A DNA stretch of 58,390 nucleotides, from contig CANMSN010000018.1 in NCBI GenBank assembly GCA_947500585.1, positions 1 to 58,390 on the forward strand, written 5' to 3'. This document shows positions 27,770 through 36,056 of this stretch, piece by piece. The DNA is from an uncultured Flavobacteriaceae bacterium. Its GTDB lineage: Bacteria > Bacteroidota > Bacteroidia > Flavobacteriales > Flavobacteriaceae. Below the pieces are notes generated by a model. That model made no database searches, was not told the DNA's origin, and saw only the letters and a program-made list of their open reading frames with translations. The stretch's first letter is position 1. Each line of letters starts with the position of its first letter. The position numbers and the translations under genes are program-made.

Positions 27770-28534
27770 ATGGCGCATCATTTAAAAAAGGAAAAAAACT
27801 TCAGTTATATTGAGGCGGGTGAAGGCACTCCAATTATAGTGCTACATGGTTTAATGGGTGGATTGAGTAATTTTGATGCTGTTATAGATTTTTTCAGTGT
27901 AAAAGGTTATAAGGTTATTATTCCTGAGCTTCCTATTTATACCATGACCTTACTAAAAACTAACGTAAAGAGTTTTGCGAAATACTTAAATGATTTTATA
28001 GCTTTTAAAGGATTTGACGAGGTTATTTTGTTAGGCAACTCGCTTGGAGGCCACATTGGTTTATACCACACAAAAATTTACCCTGAAAAAGTAAAAGCAT
28101 TAATAATTACTGGAAGTTCCGGGTTATACGAGAGTGCCATGGGTGGTGGCTACACTAAACGCGGTGATTACGAAGTTATTAAGAAGAAAGCGCAAGAGGT
28201 TTTTTACGACCCAAAAGTTGCCACAAAAGCTATTGTTGATGAAGTTTATGAAACCGTAAACGACCGTAATAAGCTAATAAAAACCTTAGCTATTGCTAAA
28301 AGTGCTATCCGCCATAATATGGCAAAGGATTTACCAAAAATGAAACTACCAACCTGTATTATTTGGGGTAAAAATGATACCGTTACACCACCAGAAGTTG
28401 CAGAGGAATTTAATGAACTCTTACCAGATTCTGATTTGTTTTGGATTGATAAATGCGGACATGCAGCCATGATGGAACATCCTGAAGAATTTAACAAAAT
28501 ATTAGATTCTTGGTTACAAAAAAGAGGGTTTTAA
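27770..28534 (+). CDS. alpha/beta hydrolase
   Basis: A 254-residue cytosolic alpha/beta-hydrolase fold protein. It shows the oxyanion-hole motif HGLMGG (26-31), the nucleophile elbow GNSLGG with Ser91, an acidic residue in WGKNDTVTPP and the catalytic His in CGHAAMMEHPEEF. The overall form is that of the esterase/lyase subgroup. The natural substrate cannot be read from the sequence. It is transcribed divergently from the dcw cluster and followed by a dispersed repeat and engB. Confidence 0.88.
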   Translation: MAHHLKKEKNFSYIEAGEGTPIIVLHGLMGGLSNFDAVIDFFSVKGYKVIIPELPIYTMTLLKTNVKSFAKYLNDFIAFKGFDEVILLGNSLGGHIGLYHTKIYPEKVKALIITGSSGLYESAMGGGYTKRGDYEVIKKKAQEVFYDPKVATKAIVDEVYETVNDRNKLIKTLAIAKSAIRHNMAKDLPKMKLPTCIIWGKNDTVTPPEVAEEFNELLPDSDLFWIDKCGHAAMMEHPEEFNKILDSWLQKRGF

Positions 28535-28599
28535 AACCTTATATAAACATGCTTTTTGTATTTCTGAATGCTCCCCAAAATAATATAGTTTAATTTAAT

Positions 28600-28641
28600 G
28601 AGATTCCCTGCTTCAAGGGAATGACAAAAACACTTGTCATG
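28600..28641. repeat. dispersed repeat just upstream of and overlapping the engB start
   Basis: GAGATTCCCTGCTTCAAGGG then AATGACA forms a small hairpin (TTCCCT/AGGGAA). It is of the same kind as the GATTCTTGCC...GGAATGACA segment at 11411. It is followed by a second short palindrome, TGACAA/TTGTCA, that reaches the engB ATG. The repeat contributes an ATG that extends the engB frame by six codons. Confidence 0.5.
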
Positions 28642-29250
28642 AAAATTAAGTCTGCCGAATTTGTTATGAGCAACTCTGATGTTGCTAAGTGCCCAAAAAG
28701 CATGTTGCCAGAATATGCCTTTATTGGTAGAAGTAACGTTGGTAAGTCTTCATTAATTAATATGCTTACTAGTAGAAAAAGTTTAGCAAAAACTTCTGGA
28801 AGACCAGGAAAAACCCAACTTATAAATCATTTTTTAATTAATAAAAATTGGCATTTGGTGGATTTACCAGGATACGGTTATGCTCGCGTTTCTAAAAGTT
28901 CTAAAAAGGTATTTCAAAAATTTATAACACAATATTTTGGCTTACGTGAACAATTAGTAACTGCCTTTGTTTTGGTAGATATTAGACATACACCACAACC
29001 TATAGATTTAGAATTTATGCAGTGGCTTGGAGAAAATGGCATTCCTTTCTCAATCATTTTTACTAAAGCCGACAAGCTAAAACCTCAAGCTATAGAAAAT
29101 CATGTAAATGCATATAAAAATATACTTCTAGAAACTTGGGAAGATATGCCAAATTATTTTATAACTTCATCTTCAAAAGACATTGGAAAAGATGATGTTT
29201 TAGAATATATAGATACTCTAAATGGGAATATGGAATTGAATTCTCACTAA
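28639..29250 (+). CDS. engB: ribosome biogenesis GTPase EngB/YsxC
   Basis: An essential small GTPase for late assembly of the large ribosomal subunit. It has the G1 motif GRSNVGKSS, the switch region TSGRPGKTQ, G3 DLPGYG, G4 TKAD and G5-like TSSS. I start it at the ATG at 28639 (MKIKSAEF, 203 residues), which matches the family N-terminus. An ATG six codons upstream lies in a dispersed repeat and adds MTKTLV, which family members do not have. It converges with gldC with a small hairpin between them. Confidence 0.94.
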   Translation: MKIKSAEFVMSNSDVAKCPKSMLPEYAFIGRSNVGKSSLINMLTSRKSLAKTSGRPGKTQLINHFLINKNWHLVDLPGYGYARVSKSSKKVFQKFITQYFGLREQLVTAFVLVDIRHTPQPIDLEFMQWLGENGIPFSIIFTKADKLKPQAIENHVNAYKNILLETWEDMPNYFITSSSKDIGKDDVLEYIDTLNGNMELNSH

Positions 29251-29264
29251 CTCAATTTGTGTTA

Positions 29265-29290
29265 GAAAAACGAACTCCGATACGTTTTTC
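29265..29290. terminator. short bidirectional hairpin between engB and gldC
   Basis: An 8-bp stem GAAAAACG/CGTTTTTC has a 10-base loop, placed between two convergent genes. The T-run on either strand is only five bases, so it is a modest terminator at best. Confidence 0.5.
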
Positions 29291-29292
29291 AT

Positions 29293-29625
29293 TTACTTCT
29301 TCAACTCTAATTTTTCAGCAAAATAGTCGCAAAAATCTTTCATTGTTGCGGTCATTTTTTCATCTTGAGTCGCTCTATTAAAAGTATCGCTCATAGCCAC
29401 TAATGTTTGATGAAAAAACACTTTCATTTCATCAACAGGCATATCTTTAGTCCATAAATCAATGCGTAGAGACTCTTTTGTTTTAGAATCCCAAACAGAA
29501 AGCATCATAGCTTTGGCTTCCTGATTTGTAATACCGCCATCTTTTGCTGTCCAATGCAGTTTTTCAGGAATACGGTTCTCATCCAACTCTACAGTTAAAT
29601 CTATTTTAGACTTTGTATTAGCCAT
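29293..29625 (-). CDS. gldC: gliding motility protein GldC
   Basis: A 110-residue cytosolic protein of the GldC family, known from Flavobacterium johnsoniae, where it supports but is not strictly required for gliding. The recognised features are the start KSKIDLTVELDENRIPEKL, the WTAKDGG segment, and ALRIDLW-like ESLRIDLWTKDMPVDEM. Its start overlaps the gldB stop by one base, so the two are one transcription unit, as in F. johnsoniae. Confidence 0.93.
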   Translation of the reverse strand: MANTKSKIDLTVELDENRIPEKLHWTAKDGGITNQEAKAMMLSVWDSKTKESLRIDLWTKDMPVDEMKVFFHQTLVAMSDTFNRATQDEKMTATMKDFCDYFAEKLELKK

Positions 29626-30602
29626 TATTTACGGGGTTTAAATTTTGAATTATTAAAAATATCTTCAGCACTTGTAATAAGCATGTCTTTTAATGCAACA
29701 TCGTTCTGTTTCATGTAAGCTCTTACAATTTGCCAACCTATATATTGTCCTAATCTTCCAGGAGAATCAGCATCAATCTCTTCTAAATAAAACTTGGTAA
29801 ATGGCGCATCAATTATAAACCTACTTGGGAGTTTAGAGTCTGTGCTAAAAAGTAATTCACGCTCAACAAAATAACGCCAAATGTAACTTTCGTTTGCAAC
29901 GGCCCAATTTAATTCTTCTTGCGAATAGCCTATACGTTCATGTTCTGATTTAAAAGGAATCATAACATCTTTAAAATAAAGCTCTTTCCCAAAATAAATC
30001 ATTTCATCTAGCAATGTTTTCTTTTGCTTTTGGTAAATATATTTTTTGGCATATTCGCCAGCAAGATCAACCACTATTTGCTCTTCTTTTAAATTAGCTG
30101 TTATGTATCTTTGAATATTTCCGTAAAACTCATGACTACTTCCTAAATATGTGTCTAAAGCTAAAATCACAATGGTATCAGTAACAATAGCACGATTCCT
30201 ATAACGCACATAATTTGTAGTAGTAATAACTCTTGGTGAGTTAAACTCTGGAAAATAATATTTTATATGATTAAAAAGCGACTCAATTTCTAGTTCAGTG
30301 TTTTTAAAATCTCCAAAAACCTTATCTACTTCGGTAAATAATTGTATTTGAAAAGTATCCTTTTTAGTTTCCACCCAAGAAGAATCGGTTTCATTTTCAG
30401 AAAACATAAAAGGATATGCCTGTCGCAATTTAGAGAAATCATTTAATGAAGCTTGGGCTGCATATCTATCAAAACGCTCTACTTTAATATCGGTGTTTAT
30501 CCCAGCAATTTCTTTTTCTAACTGGCTATCATCTTTACAAGACACAGTAATTAATGTAAAAAAAAACAAAAATGTGATTTTCATATAAAACTTAAACGAC
30601 AT
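29625..30602 (-). CDS. gldB: gliding motility lipoprotein GldB
   Basis: A 325-residue lipoprotein needed for gliding in F. johnsoniae. The signal peptide ends in a lipobox-like TVSC with the acylated Cys22, followed by KDDSQ. The mature part matches the GldB pattern: VERFDRY near the start, then PFMFS, and DLAGEYAKKYIYQKQKK. GldB is grouped with the machinery that works beside the type IX secretion/gliding apparatus; its exact role is not settled. It diverges from nadE with only 17 bases between the gene ends used here and the nadE promoter region. Confidence 0.92.
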   Translation of the reverse strand: MSFKFYMKITFLFFFTLITVSCKDDSQLEKEIAGINTDIKVERFDRYAAQASLNDFSKLRQAYPFMFSENETDSSWVETKKDTFQIQLFTEVDKVFGDFKNTELEIESLFNHIKYYFPEFNSPRVITTTNYVRYRNRAIVTDTIVILALDTYLGSSHEFYGNIQRYITANLKEEQIVVDLAGEYAKKYIYQKQKKTLLDEMIYFGKELYFKDVMIPFKSEHERIGYSQEELNWAVANESYIWRYFVERELLFSTDSKLPSRFIIDAPFTKFYLEEIDADSPGRLGQYIGWQIVRAYMKQNDVALKDMLITSAEDIFNNSKFKPRK

Positions 30603-30629
30603 AAATTTTTATTAATTGAGTGTTTACTT

Positions 30630-30637
30630 TATTTTTG
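30630..30637 (+). promoter_or_regulatory. -7 promoter element of nadE
   Basis: TATTTTTG matches TAnnTTTG and lies 39 bases before the ATG at 30677. A second exact match, TAAATTTG at 30663-30670, is only six bases from the ATG. The first is the more ordinary choice. Confidence 0.5.
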
Positions 30638-30676
30638 TTTGCAAAGGTACTATTCTTAGATTTAAATTTGTTTAAA

Positions 30677-31465
30677 ATGCAAACAGAAAAAGTTGTTGAT
30701 TATATTGTTAATTGGTTAAAAGACTACGCTACTAACGCTGGAGTAAATGGTTTTGTTATTGGAATTTCTGGAGGTATTGACTCTGCAGTAACATCAACTT
30801 TATGTGCTAAAACAGGTTTAAATGTTTTGTGTATTGAAATGCCAATTCACCAAGCTAAAAGTCACGTATCTAGAGCTCATGAGCATATTGCGCAATTAAA
30901 AAAGAGATTTAACAACGTTAGTGATACCCGCGCCGACTTAACCCCTGTTTTTGACGAATTTAAAACTGAAGTATTATCGGATGCAGACCAAGCTACTCTA
31001 GATATGGCTTTAGCAAATACAAGAGCGCGTTTACGCATGACAACACTTTACTATTACGCCGGACTTTATAAACTGTTAGTAGCAGGTACAGGCAATAAGG
31101 TTGAAGATTTTGGCGTAGGCTTTTATACAAAATATGGTGATGGCGGTGTTGATTTAAGCCCTATTGCCGACTTATTGAAATCTGAAGTATATGAATTAGG
31201 AAAATACCTAGAGGTTCCAGAATCTATTATGAACGCTGCACCTAGCGACGGATTATTTGGTGACGCTAGAAGTGATGAAGACCAAATAGGGGCTTCATAT
31301 CCAGAATTGGAGTGGGCAATGAAGATGGACGATGAAAGCAAAACACTTAGTGATTTTGAAGGAAGAGAACTTGAGGTATTTAAAATTTACAAAAAATTCA
31401 ATAATTCGAATAAACATAAGATGATTCCTATACCAATTTGTGAAATACCTAGTAAATTAAAATGA
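30677..31465 (+). CDS. nadE: ammonia-dependent NAD+ synthetase
   Basis: NadE amidates deamido-NAD+ to NAD+ with ATP. The 262 residues contain the ATP-pyrophosphatase P-loop ISGGIDSAV, GTGNKVEDFGVGF, and the adenylate site around PSDGLF. There is no nitrilase-like glutaminase domain, so ammonia rather than glutamine is the expected direct donor. I start it at the ATG at 30677 (MQTEKVVDYI); the open frame upstream to 30620 crosses the -7 element. The nadE-gldB-gldC arrangement is conserved in gliding flavobacteria, but no functional link to gliding is known to me. Confidence 0.95.
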   Translation: MQTEKVVDYIVNWLKDYATNAGVNGFVIGISGGIDSAVTSTLCAKTGLNVLCIEMPIHQAKSHVSRAHEHIAQLKKRFNNVSDTRADLTPVFDEFKTEVLSDADQATLDMALANTRARLRMTTLYYYAGLYKLLVAGTGNKVEDFGVGFYTKYGDGGVDLSPIADLLKSEVYELGKYLEVPESIMNAAPSDGLFGDARSDEDQIGASYPELEWAMKMDDESKTLSDFEGRELEVFKIYKKFNNSNKHKMIPIPICEIPSKLK

Positions 31466-31563
31466 TTTTTGCTAAGTAACTAAAAAAGTATTACTTTTAC
31501 GTTAAGCTTATTCTCTCAAATTATAATAACAACTTAAAACAATTATAATAAAGCTTTTCAATT

Positions 31564-32196
31564 ATGATAAAATTATTAATAGCAGATAATCATCCGATTA
31601 TCAGAAAAGGTCTCGAACTACTCTTTACTTCATCTTCAAATATTGAAGTTGTTGGAAGTGTAGACGATGGCGAAGCCATTTTGGAGTTCGTCAAAAAAAA
31701 TCCAGTAGACGTTGTTTTGATGGAAGTAAATTTCCCAAAACTCAACGGTTTAACCGTTTTACGTTATTTAAAAAATGACTTCCCTGATGTTAAAACCATT
31801 ATCTTTAGTGGTGAACCAGAAGAAGTATATGCCATAAACGCCATTAAAGCGGGTTCATGTGGATATATCTCAAAAACTGTTAACATCATCACTATTAGCG
31901 AAGCTATTTCAAAAGTTTATGACGGTGGTATTCATTTAAGCAATGAATTAACACAACAATTGGCTTTTGGTACGCGAACTAATAAAGATGGGTCTTTTTA
32001 CAAGAAACTATCTACTAGAGAAGCAGAAGTTTTAAAACTTTTAACTATTGGTAGAAAGAATAAAGAAATTTCTAAAGAACTAGACATTAACGAAAAAACT
32101 GTTAGTACATACAAAGCACGCTTAATGCGAAAATTAAAAGTTACTAATTTAGTTGATTTAGTTAATCAAGCTAAACTTAATAAAGAGTTATTGTAA
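31564..32196 (+). CDS. orphan NarL/FixJ-type response regulator with Glu at the phospho-site
   Basis: A 210-residue DNA-binding response regulator with a receiver domain (1-120) and a LuxR-type helix-turn-helix (about 145-205, with STREAEVLKLLTIGRKNKEIS and KTVSTYKARLMRKL). The receiver keeps Asp8, Ser87 and Lys109-like residues, but the phospho-acceptor Asp is replaced by Glu54 (VLMEVNFPKLNG). The second acidic residue of the pocket is Asn9 (ADNHP). Glu at this site often mimics the phosphorylated state. No histidine kinase is adjacent. It lies between nadE and the convergent dnaG, two bases from the dnaG stop. The target genes are unknown. Confidence 0.88.
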   Translation: MIKLLIADNHPIIRKGLELLFTSSSNIEVVGSVDDGEAILEFVKKNPVDVVLMEVNFPKLNGLTVLRYLKNDFPDVKTIIFSGEPEEVYAINAIKAGSCGYISKTVNIITISEAISKVYDGGIHLSNELTQQLAFGTRTNKDGSFYKKLSTREAEVLKLLTIGRKNKEISKELDINEKTVSTYKARLMRKLKVTNLVDLVNQAKLNKELL

Positions 32197-32198
32197 TA

Positions 32199-34157
32199 TT
32201 ATAATACTCTGTTTAATTTTCTAGACAGTAGCATTTTTAAGCCCGAGTAGTCTTTTACCTCTTCAAGTATATTTCTATTCGTGTTACTGTTATTTTGAAG
32301 CGTTTCTTGTTGAAATTCTTTTACTTTTTGGTCTATTAAAAAACAACGTAGACTTAAAATGGTTTCACTAACTAGTTGAGCAATGCTATGCGTTTTTTCT
32401 TTTGGGAAGATATTCATTCTATTCCAATCGTCTAACGCATAGCGTTCATCTTCCATTAGAATAGTAGAAATTTCGTTAGACATTGTAGAATCTACTGAAT
32501 TTATAAAGGTTGTTAATTCAAACTCCGTATCTTGATTCAATCTATCTATAATAGTATAATACAAACTTTTAAATTGCTCGTTTGTAAATTCCATTTCATC
32601 ATCTTGTAAATCTAAAAATACTTTTTCAAATACTTTTGCTTGATGAATAACGGGTTCTAAAATCAATTCTCCCTTATCATTTTCTTTTAAAACTAAATCT
32701 TCAAAATCTTCTGTTTTATTTCCGTAAAGCAATAGAACTTCAATAATTTTACGCTCTAAAACATACTGAACATCTACCTTTTCTATAGGTTGCTGATGTT
32801 TTATAACGTCAAAGGCTTTTTGTTGTTTCTTGTATTGTTTATTCTCTTCCTGAGATTCTTTCTTATCAATTTGAGCCAATGTACTAAAAAGAACCTCTTC
32901 ACTTATATCCATGATTCTGGCACATTCCTGAATATAAATTTCCTTTTTAATACGATCTGGAATTTTAGAAATACTATTTACAATATCTCTAACAGTTTCT
33001 GCCTTCTTTATAGGATCATTTTTAGATTCTTCAAATAAAACAGAGGCTTTAAACTGAATAAAATCTTTTGCATTTTCGGTTAAATACAATGCTAACTCTT
33101 CAAGCGTATTTTGTTTTGCGAAACTATCTGGATCTTCACCTTCAGGAAACGTACAAACTTTCACATTCATACCTTGTTCCAAAATCAAATCGATACCACG
33201 AAGCGATGCTCGCATACCCGCTGCATCTCCGTCAAATAGCACGGTTATATTTTTTGTTAGCCTATTTATAAGTCTAATTTGTTCAGATGTTAACGCTGTA
33301 CCAGAAGATGACACCACATTTGTAATACCCGTTTGATGAAACTGAATAACATCTGTATAGCCTTCAACCAAATAACAATTATCTTCTTTAGCTATACTTT
33401 GTTTCGCGTGATAAATACCATAGAGCACTTTACTTTTATAGTAAATATCACTTTCGGGAGAATTTACATATTTAGCAGCTTTTTTATCGTTTGTTAAAAT
33501 ACGACCACCAAAACCCAGCACGCGACCACTCATACTTTTTATAGGAAACATAATACGCCCTTTAAAACGGTCAAAACGCTTATCTTCCTTAACAATAGTA
33601 AGTCCTGTTTTTTCGAGATATTCAATATTATAACCTTGTTTTAAGGCCTCATCGGTAAAAGCTTGCCACTCGTTTAGAGAATATCCTAAATCGAATTTCT
33701 TTATAGTTTCTTCGGTAAAACCACGTTCTTTGAAGTAGCTTAATCCAATAGATTTACCTTGGTCTGTTTTATGTAATATTTTTTGAAAATAGGTGTTAGC
33801 AAACTCACTAACCAGATACAAACTTTCCTTTTCATTAGCCTTTTCCTTTTGTTCGTCCGATTGAACAGTTTCTTCAATTTCAATATTATATTTTTTAGCT
33901 AAATATTTTATAGCTTCTGGATATGTAAAATGCTCGTGTTCCATTAAAAATGACACGGCAGTTCCGCCTTTTCCTGTAGAGAAGTCTTTCCAAATTTGCT
34001 TCACTGGCGACACCATAAAACTTGGTGAACGTTCATCACTAAACGGACTTAACCCTTTAAAGTTACTCCCTGCTTTTTTTAGCTGAACAAAATCGCCAAT
34101 AACCTCCTCAACTCGGGCGGTTTCAAACACTTGATCTATGGATGATGCAGATATCAA
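32199..34157 (-). CDS. dnaG: DNA primase DnaG, zinc-less form
   Basis: DnaG makes RNA primers at the replication fork. The 652 residues keep the usual order: N-terminal zinc-ribbon-like domain (about 1-100), the RNA polymerase domain with TOPRIM motif (EGYTDVIQFHQTG, and LFDGDAAGMRA), and a C-terminal helicase-binding region. In E. coli the zinc ligands are Cys40, His43, Cys61 and Cys64. The aligned residues here are Ser37, Ser40, Asp58 and Thr61 (GLSPFSDERSPSF and WKDFSTGKGG), so metal binding is lost while the surrounding fold residues remain. The gene converges with the response regulator. Confidence 0.95.
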   Translation of the reverse strand: MISASSIDQVFETARVEEVIGDFVQLKKAGSNFKGLSPFSDERSPSFMVSPVKQIWKDFSTGKGGTAVSFLMEHEHFTYPEAIKYLAKKYNIEIEETVQSDEQKEKANEKESLYLVSEFANTYFQKILHKTDQGKSIGLSYFKERGFTEETIKKFDLGYSLNEWQAFTDEALKQGYNIEYLEKTGLTIVKEDKRFDRFKGRIMFPIKSMSGRVLGFGGRILTNDKKAAKYVNSPESDIYYKSKVLYGIYHAKQSIAKEDNCYLVEGYTDVIQFHQTGITNVVSSSGTALTSEQIRLINRLTKNITVLFDGDAAGMRASLRGIDLILEQGMNVKVCTFPEGEDPDSFAKQNTLEELALYLTENAKDFIQFKASVLFEESKNDPIKKAETVRDIVNSISKIPDRIKKEIYIQECARIMDISEEVLFSTLAQIDKKESQEENKQYKKQQKAFDVIKHQQPIEKVDVQYVLERKIIEVLLLYGNKTEDFEDLVLKENDKGELILEPVIHQAKVFEKVFLDLQDDEMEFTNEQFKSLYYTIIDRLNQDTEFELTTFINSVDSTMSNEISTILMEDERYALDDWNRMNIFPKEKTHSIAQLVSETILSLRCFLIDQKVKEFQQETLQNNSNTNRNILEEVKDYSGLKMLLSRKLNRVL

Positions 34158-34248
34158 TGAGAACTTTTTATTAATTGTAAATGTAATATAAACTATTCAT
34201 AAGAAAAATGAAAAATCTTTTGAATGCAGTATCAAAAAAAGCTTGCTT

Positions 34249-34947
34249 CTAAAAAAACTCCGCCTCAAAAAGCCTCTTAAAGTGTTTTAGCAATTTTTCT
34301 TTAACCTCATTTTCATCAACTGTTTTTTGAGCTAACTCAACATTTAAAGACGTTACCGCTTTACCGCGTATGCCACAAGGAATAATATTATCAAAATACC
34401 CTAAATTGGCATTCACATTCAAGGCAAAACCATGCATGGTTACCCAACGGCTTGCACGAACGCCCATAGCACAAATTTTACGAGCAAAAGGCGTTCCAAC
34501 ATCCAACCAAACTCCTGTTTCTCCAGGGCTTCTTTCTGCTTTTAAACCGTATTCTGCTAATGTTAAAATAATCATTTCTTCAAGAAAGCGCAGGTATTTA
34601 TGTATATCGGTAAAAAAGTTATCCAAGTCTAAAATAGGGTAACCCACTATTTGCCCAGGGCCGTGATATGTAATGTCTCCACCTCGGTTTATTTTATAAA
34701 ATGTTGCTCCTTTTTCAGTAAGTTGTTGTTCATCTAAAAGTAAATTTGATACATCACCACTTTTACCTAACGTATAAACATGCGGATGCTCAACAAACAA
34801 AAAATAATTATTGGTTTTTAAACCAGCATCTTCTCGCCTATTTTTAATTTTTGTGTCTACAATACCCTTAAACAACTGCTCTTGGTAATCCCAAGTTTGT
34901 TTGTAGTCTTTTAAGCCTAAATCTTGTATTTCAATAGTTTTATTCAA
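34249..34947 (-). CDS. lipB: octanoyltransferase (lipoate biosynthesis)
   Basis: LipB transfers the octanoyl group from acyl carrier protein to lipoyl domains, the first step in making lipoate. The 232 residues contain HPHVYTLGK, the signature GGDITYHGPGQIVGYPILDL, and the catalytic Lys/Cys neighbourhood KICAMGVRASRWVTMHGFALNVN followed by IIPCGIRGKAVTSL. It begins two bases after the preceding lipoprotein gene on the same strand, so they are probably co-transcribed. Confidence 0.95.
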   Translation of the reverse strand: MNKTIEIQDLGLKDYKQTWDYQEQLFKGIVDTKIKNRREDAGLKTNNYFLFVEHPHVYTLGKSGDVSNLLLDEQQLTEKGATFYKINRGGDITYHGPGQIVGYPILDLDNFFTDIHKYLRFLEEMIILTLAEYGLKAERSPGETGVWLDVGTPFARKICAMGVRASRWVTMHGFALNVNANLGYFDNIIPCGIRGKAVTSLNVELAQKTVDENEVKEKLLKHFKRLFEAEFF

Positions 34948-34949
34948 TC

Positions 34950-35708
34950 TTAATCTTCCAGTACAATTTCCAAATTCATCACCTCAGGGTCCGTCATATA
35001 TTGCATTAAACCGTATTCAATAGTTACTGTTTTACCATCTGCACTAAACAAAGCATTTTCATTTGAAACTGATTTTACTCTTCTGGGAAAATGATATTTA
35101 AGCTTGTATTTTGAATTAGCAAACATCATTGCAGCTTGCCCCAAGCTATCTACTATCTGTTTTTGTACGTCTTTATCAAGAATTTTTACTGTTCGCTTAA
35201 AAACACCATTATTAAAAGAGTAACTTAAATTAGAATTACCTCCACTTCCCATTGACGAAAACGGATTAGTAGGATCATTAACTTTAGCAGATTTTTTACC
35301 TTGTAAATTACTAACAGTATTCAATGCTGTAAACATATCTTGTAATTCGTTAGCATTATTAAAATCAGTAAAAATTTCAAAATTCATTTTCTGTTCCTGT
35401 TCACTTACGAGCATATGTACAGAAAACGGTTCTAATGCCTTCAATTTCTCCTGCTCTTCTGGTGTTAAAGTAGAAATGCTATCTCGTTTTTGGTCAAAAA
35501 TCTCTTTAAAAGTGAATGTAGAATCCATGTCTTGCCCACCAGTGCTCTCTGCCATTTTATCTCCTACCATTTGCATTATTTCTGACGCATCAAAACTAAA
35601 TTCCATTTTACCAGAACCATCTTCATTTAAATAAATATTTTCAGAAAAATGACAGCTTGCCAGTAATAAAGCTATAAAGCAAAATAATAAAGAGGTTAAT
35701 CTGTTCAC
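34950..35708 (-). CDS. lipoprotein of unknown function
   Basis: A 252-residue predicted lipoprotein. Its signal peptide ends in LLLASC with acylated Cys19. The mature part begins FSENIYLNEDGSGKMEFSFD, a pattern I have seen in uncharacterised Bacteroidota lipoproteins, and is otherwise soluble with a Ser/Gly-rich segment in the middle. I recognise no enzyme motif. It is probably co-transcribed with lipB downstream (2-base gap). A YqaE gene lies 42 bases upstream on the same strand. Confidence 0.8.
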   Translation of the reverse strand: MNRLTSLLFCFIALLLASCHFSENIYLNEDGSGKMEFSFDASEIMQMVGDKMAESTGGQDMDSTFTFKEIFDQKRDSISTLTPEEQEKLKALEPFSVHMLVSEQEQKMNFEIFTDFNNANELQDMFTALNTVSNLQGKKSAKVNDPTNPFSSMGSGGNSNLSYSFNNGVFKRTVKILDKDVQKQIVDSLGQAAMMFANSKYKLKYHFPRRVKSVSNENALFSADGKTVTIEYGLMQYMTDPEVMNLEIVLED

Positions 35709-35750
35709 TTTTAAATAAATTTTAGGGTTAAAAATGTGAACAAAGATAAT

Positions 35751-35909
35751 TTAATTTTTAGGATTATTAAGTATAACTAACGCTGCAATAACTCCAGGAA
35801 CCCAACCACAAAGCCATAATAAGAAGACAATAATAATAGAGCCACAACCTTTATCTAAAACGGCTAAAGGTGGACAAATAATAGACAGTAAAACTCTCCA
35901 GAAACTCAT
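35751..35909 (-). CDS. YqaE/Pmp3 family small membrane protein
   Basis: A 52-residue protein (MSFWRVLLSIICPPLAVLDK and onward) with two membrane segments. It has the family signatures ICPPLAVLDKGCG and WLCGWVPGVIAAL. Pmp3/YqaE proteins are membrane stress proteins in bacteria, yeast and plants, thought to affect membrane potential or ion leakage. This one is the right length for the family. It lies just upstream of the lipoprotein gene and divergent from lysS. Confidence 0.92.
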   Translation of the reverse strand: MSFWRVLLSIICPPLAVLDKGCGSIIIVFLLWLCGWVPGVIAALVILNNPKN

Positions 35910-35987
35910 TTAATTTTGATTTTTAATTGATGATACCTATTTGACGCTAACATCAACAATTTGTTACAAAGCTATCTAAAAATCATG

Positions 35988-36012
35988 AATCGTAAATCGT
36001 AAATCGTAAATC
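35988..36012. repeat. 7-bp tandem repeat upstream of lysS
   Basis: AATCGTA is repeated three and a half times without error. It ends eight bases before the lysS -7 element, so it fills the -33 region and spacer. Confidence 0.8.
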
Positions 36013-36019
36013 AAATGTT

Positions 36020-36027
36020 TATCTTTG
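36020..36027 (+). promoter_or_regulatory. -7 promoter element of lysS
   Basis: TATCTTTG matches TAnnTTTG and lies 29 bases before the lysS ATG. The tandem AATCGTA repeat replaces any -33 TTG. Confidence 0.6.
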
Positions 36028-36056
36028 TGCCTTTAAAATTTTACAGCATTTAGACT

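Noticed and set aside
30663-30670. Second -7 element for nadE as the main promoter
   Set aside because: TATTTTTG at 30630 gives an ordinary leader; the closer match may be chance. I keep it only as part of the leaderless-mRNA observation.
35988-36012. CRISPR-like array
   Set aside because: Units are 7 bp without spacers; it is a simple tandem repeat. No cas gene is present in the window.
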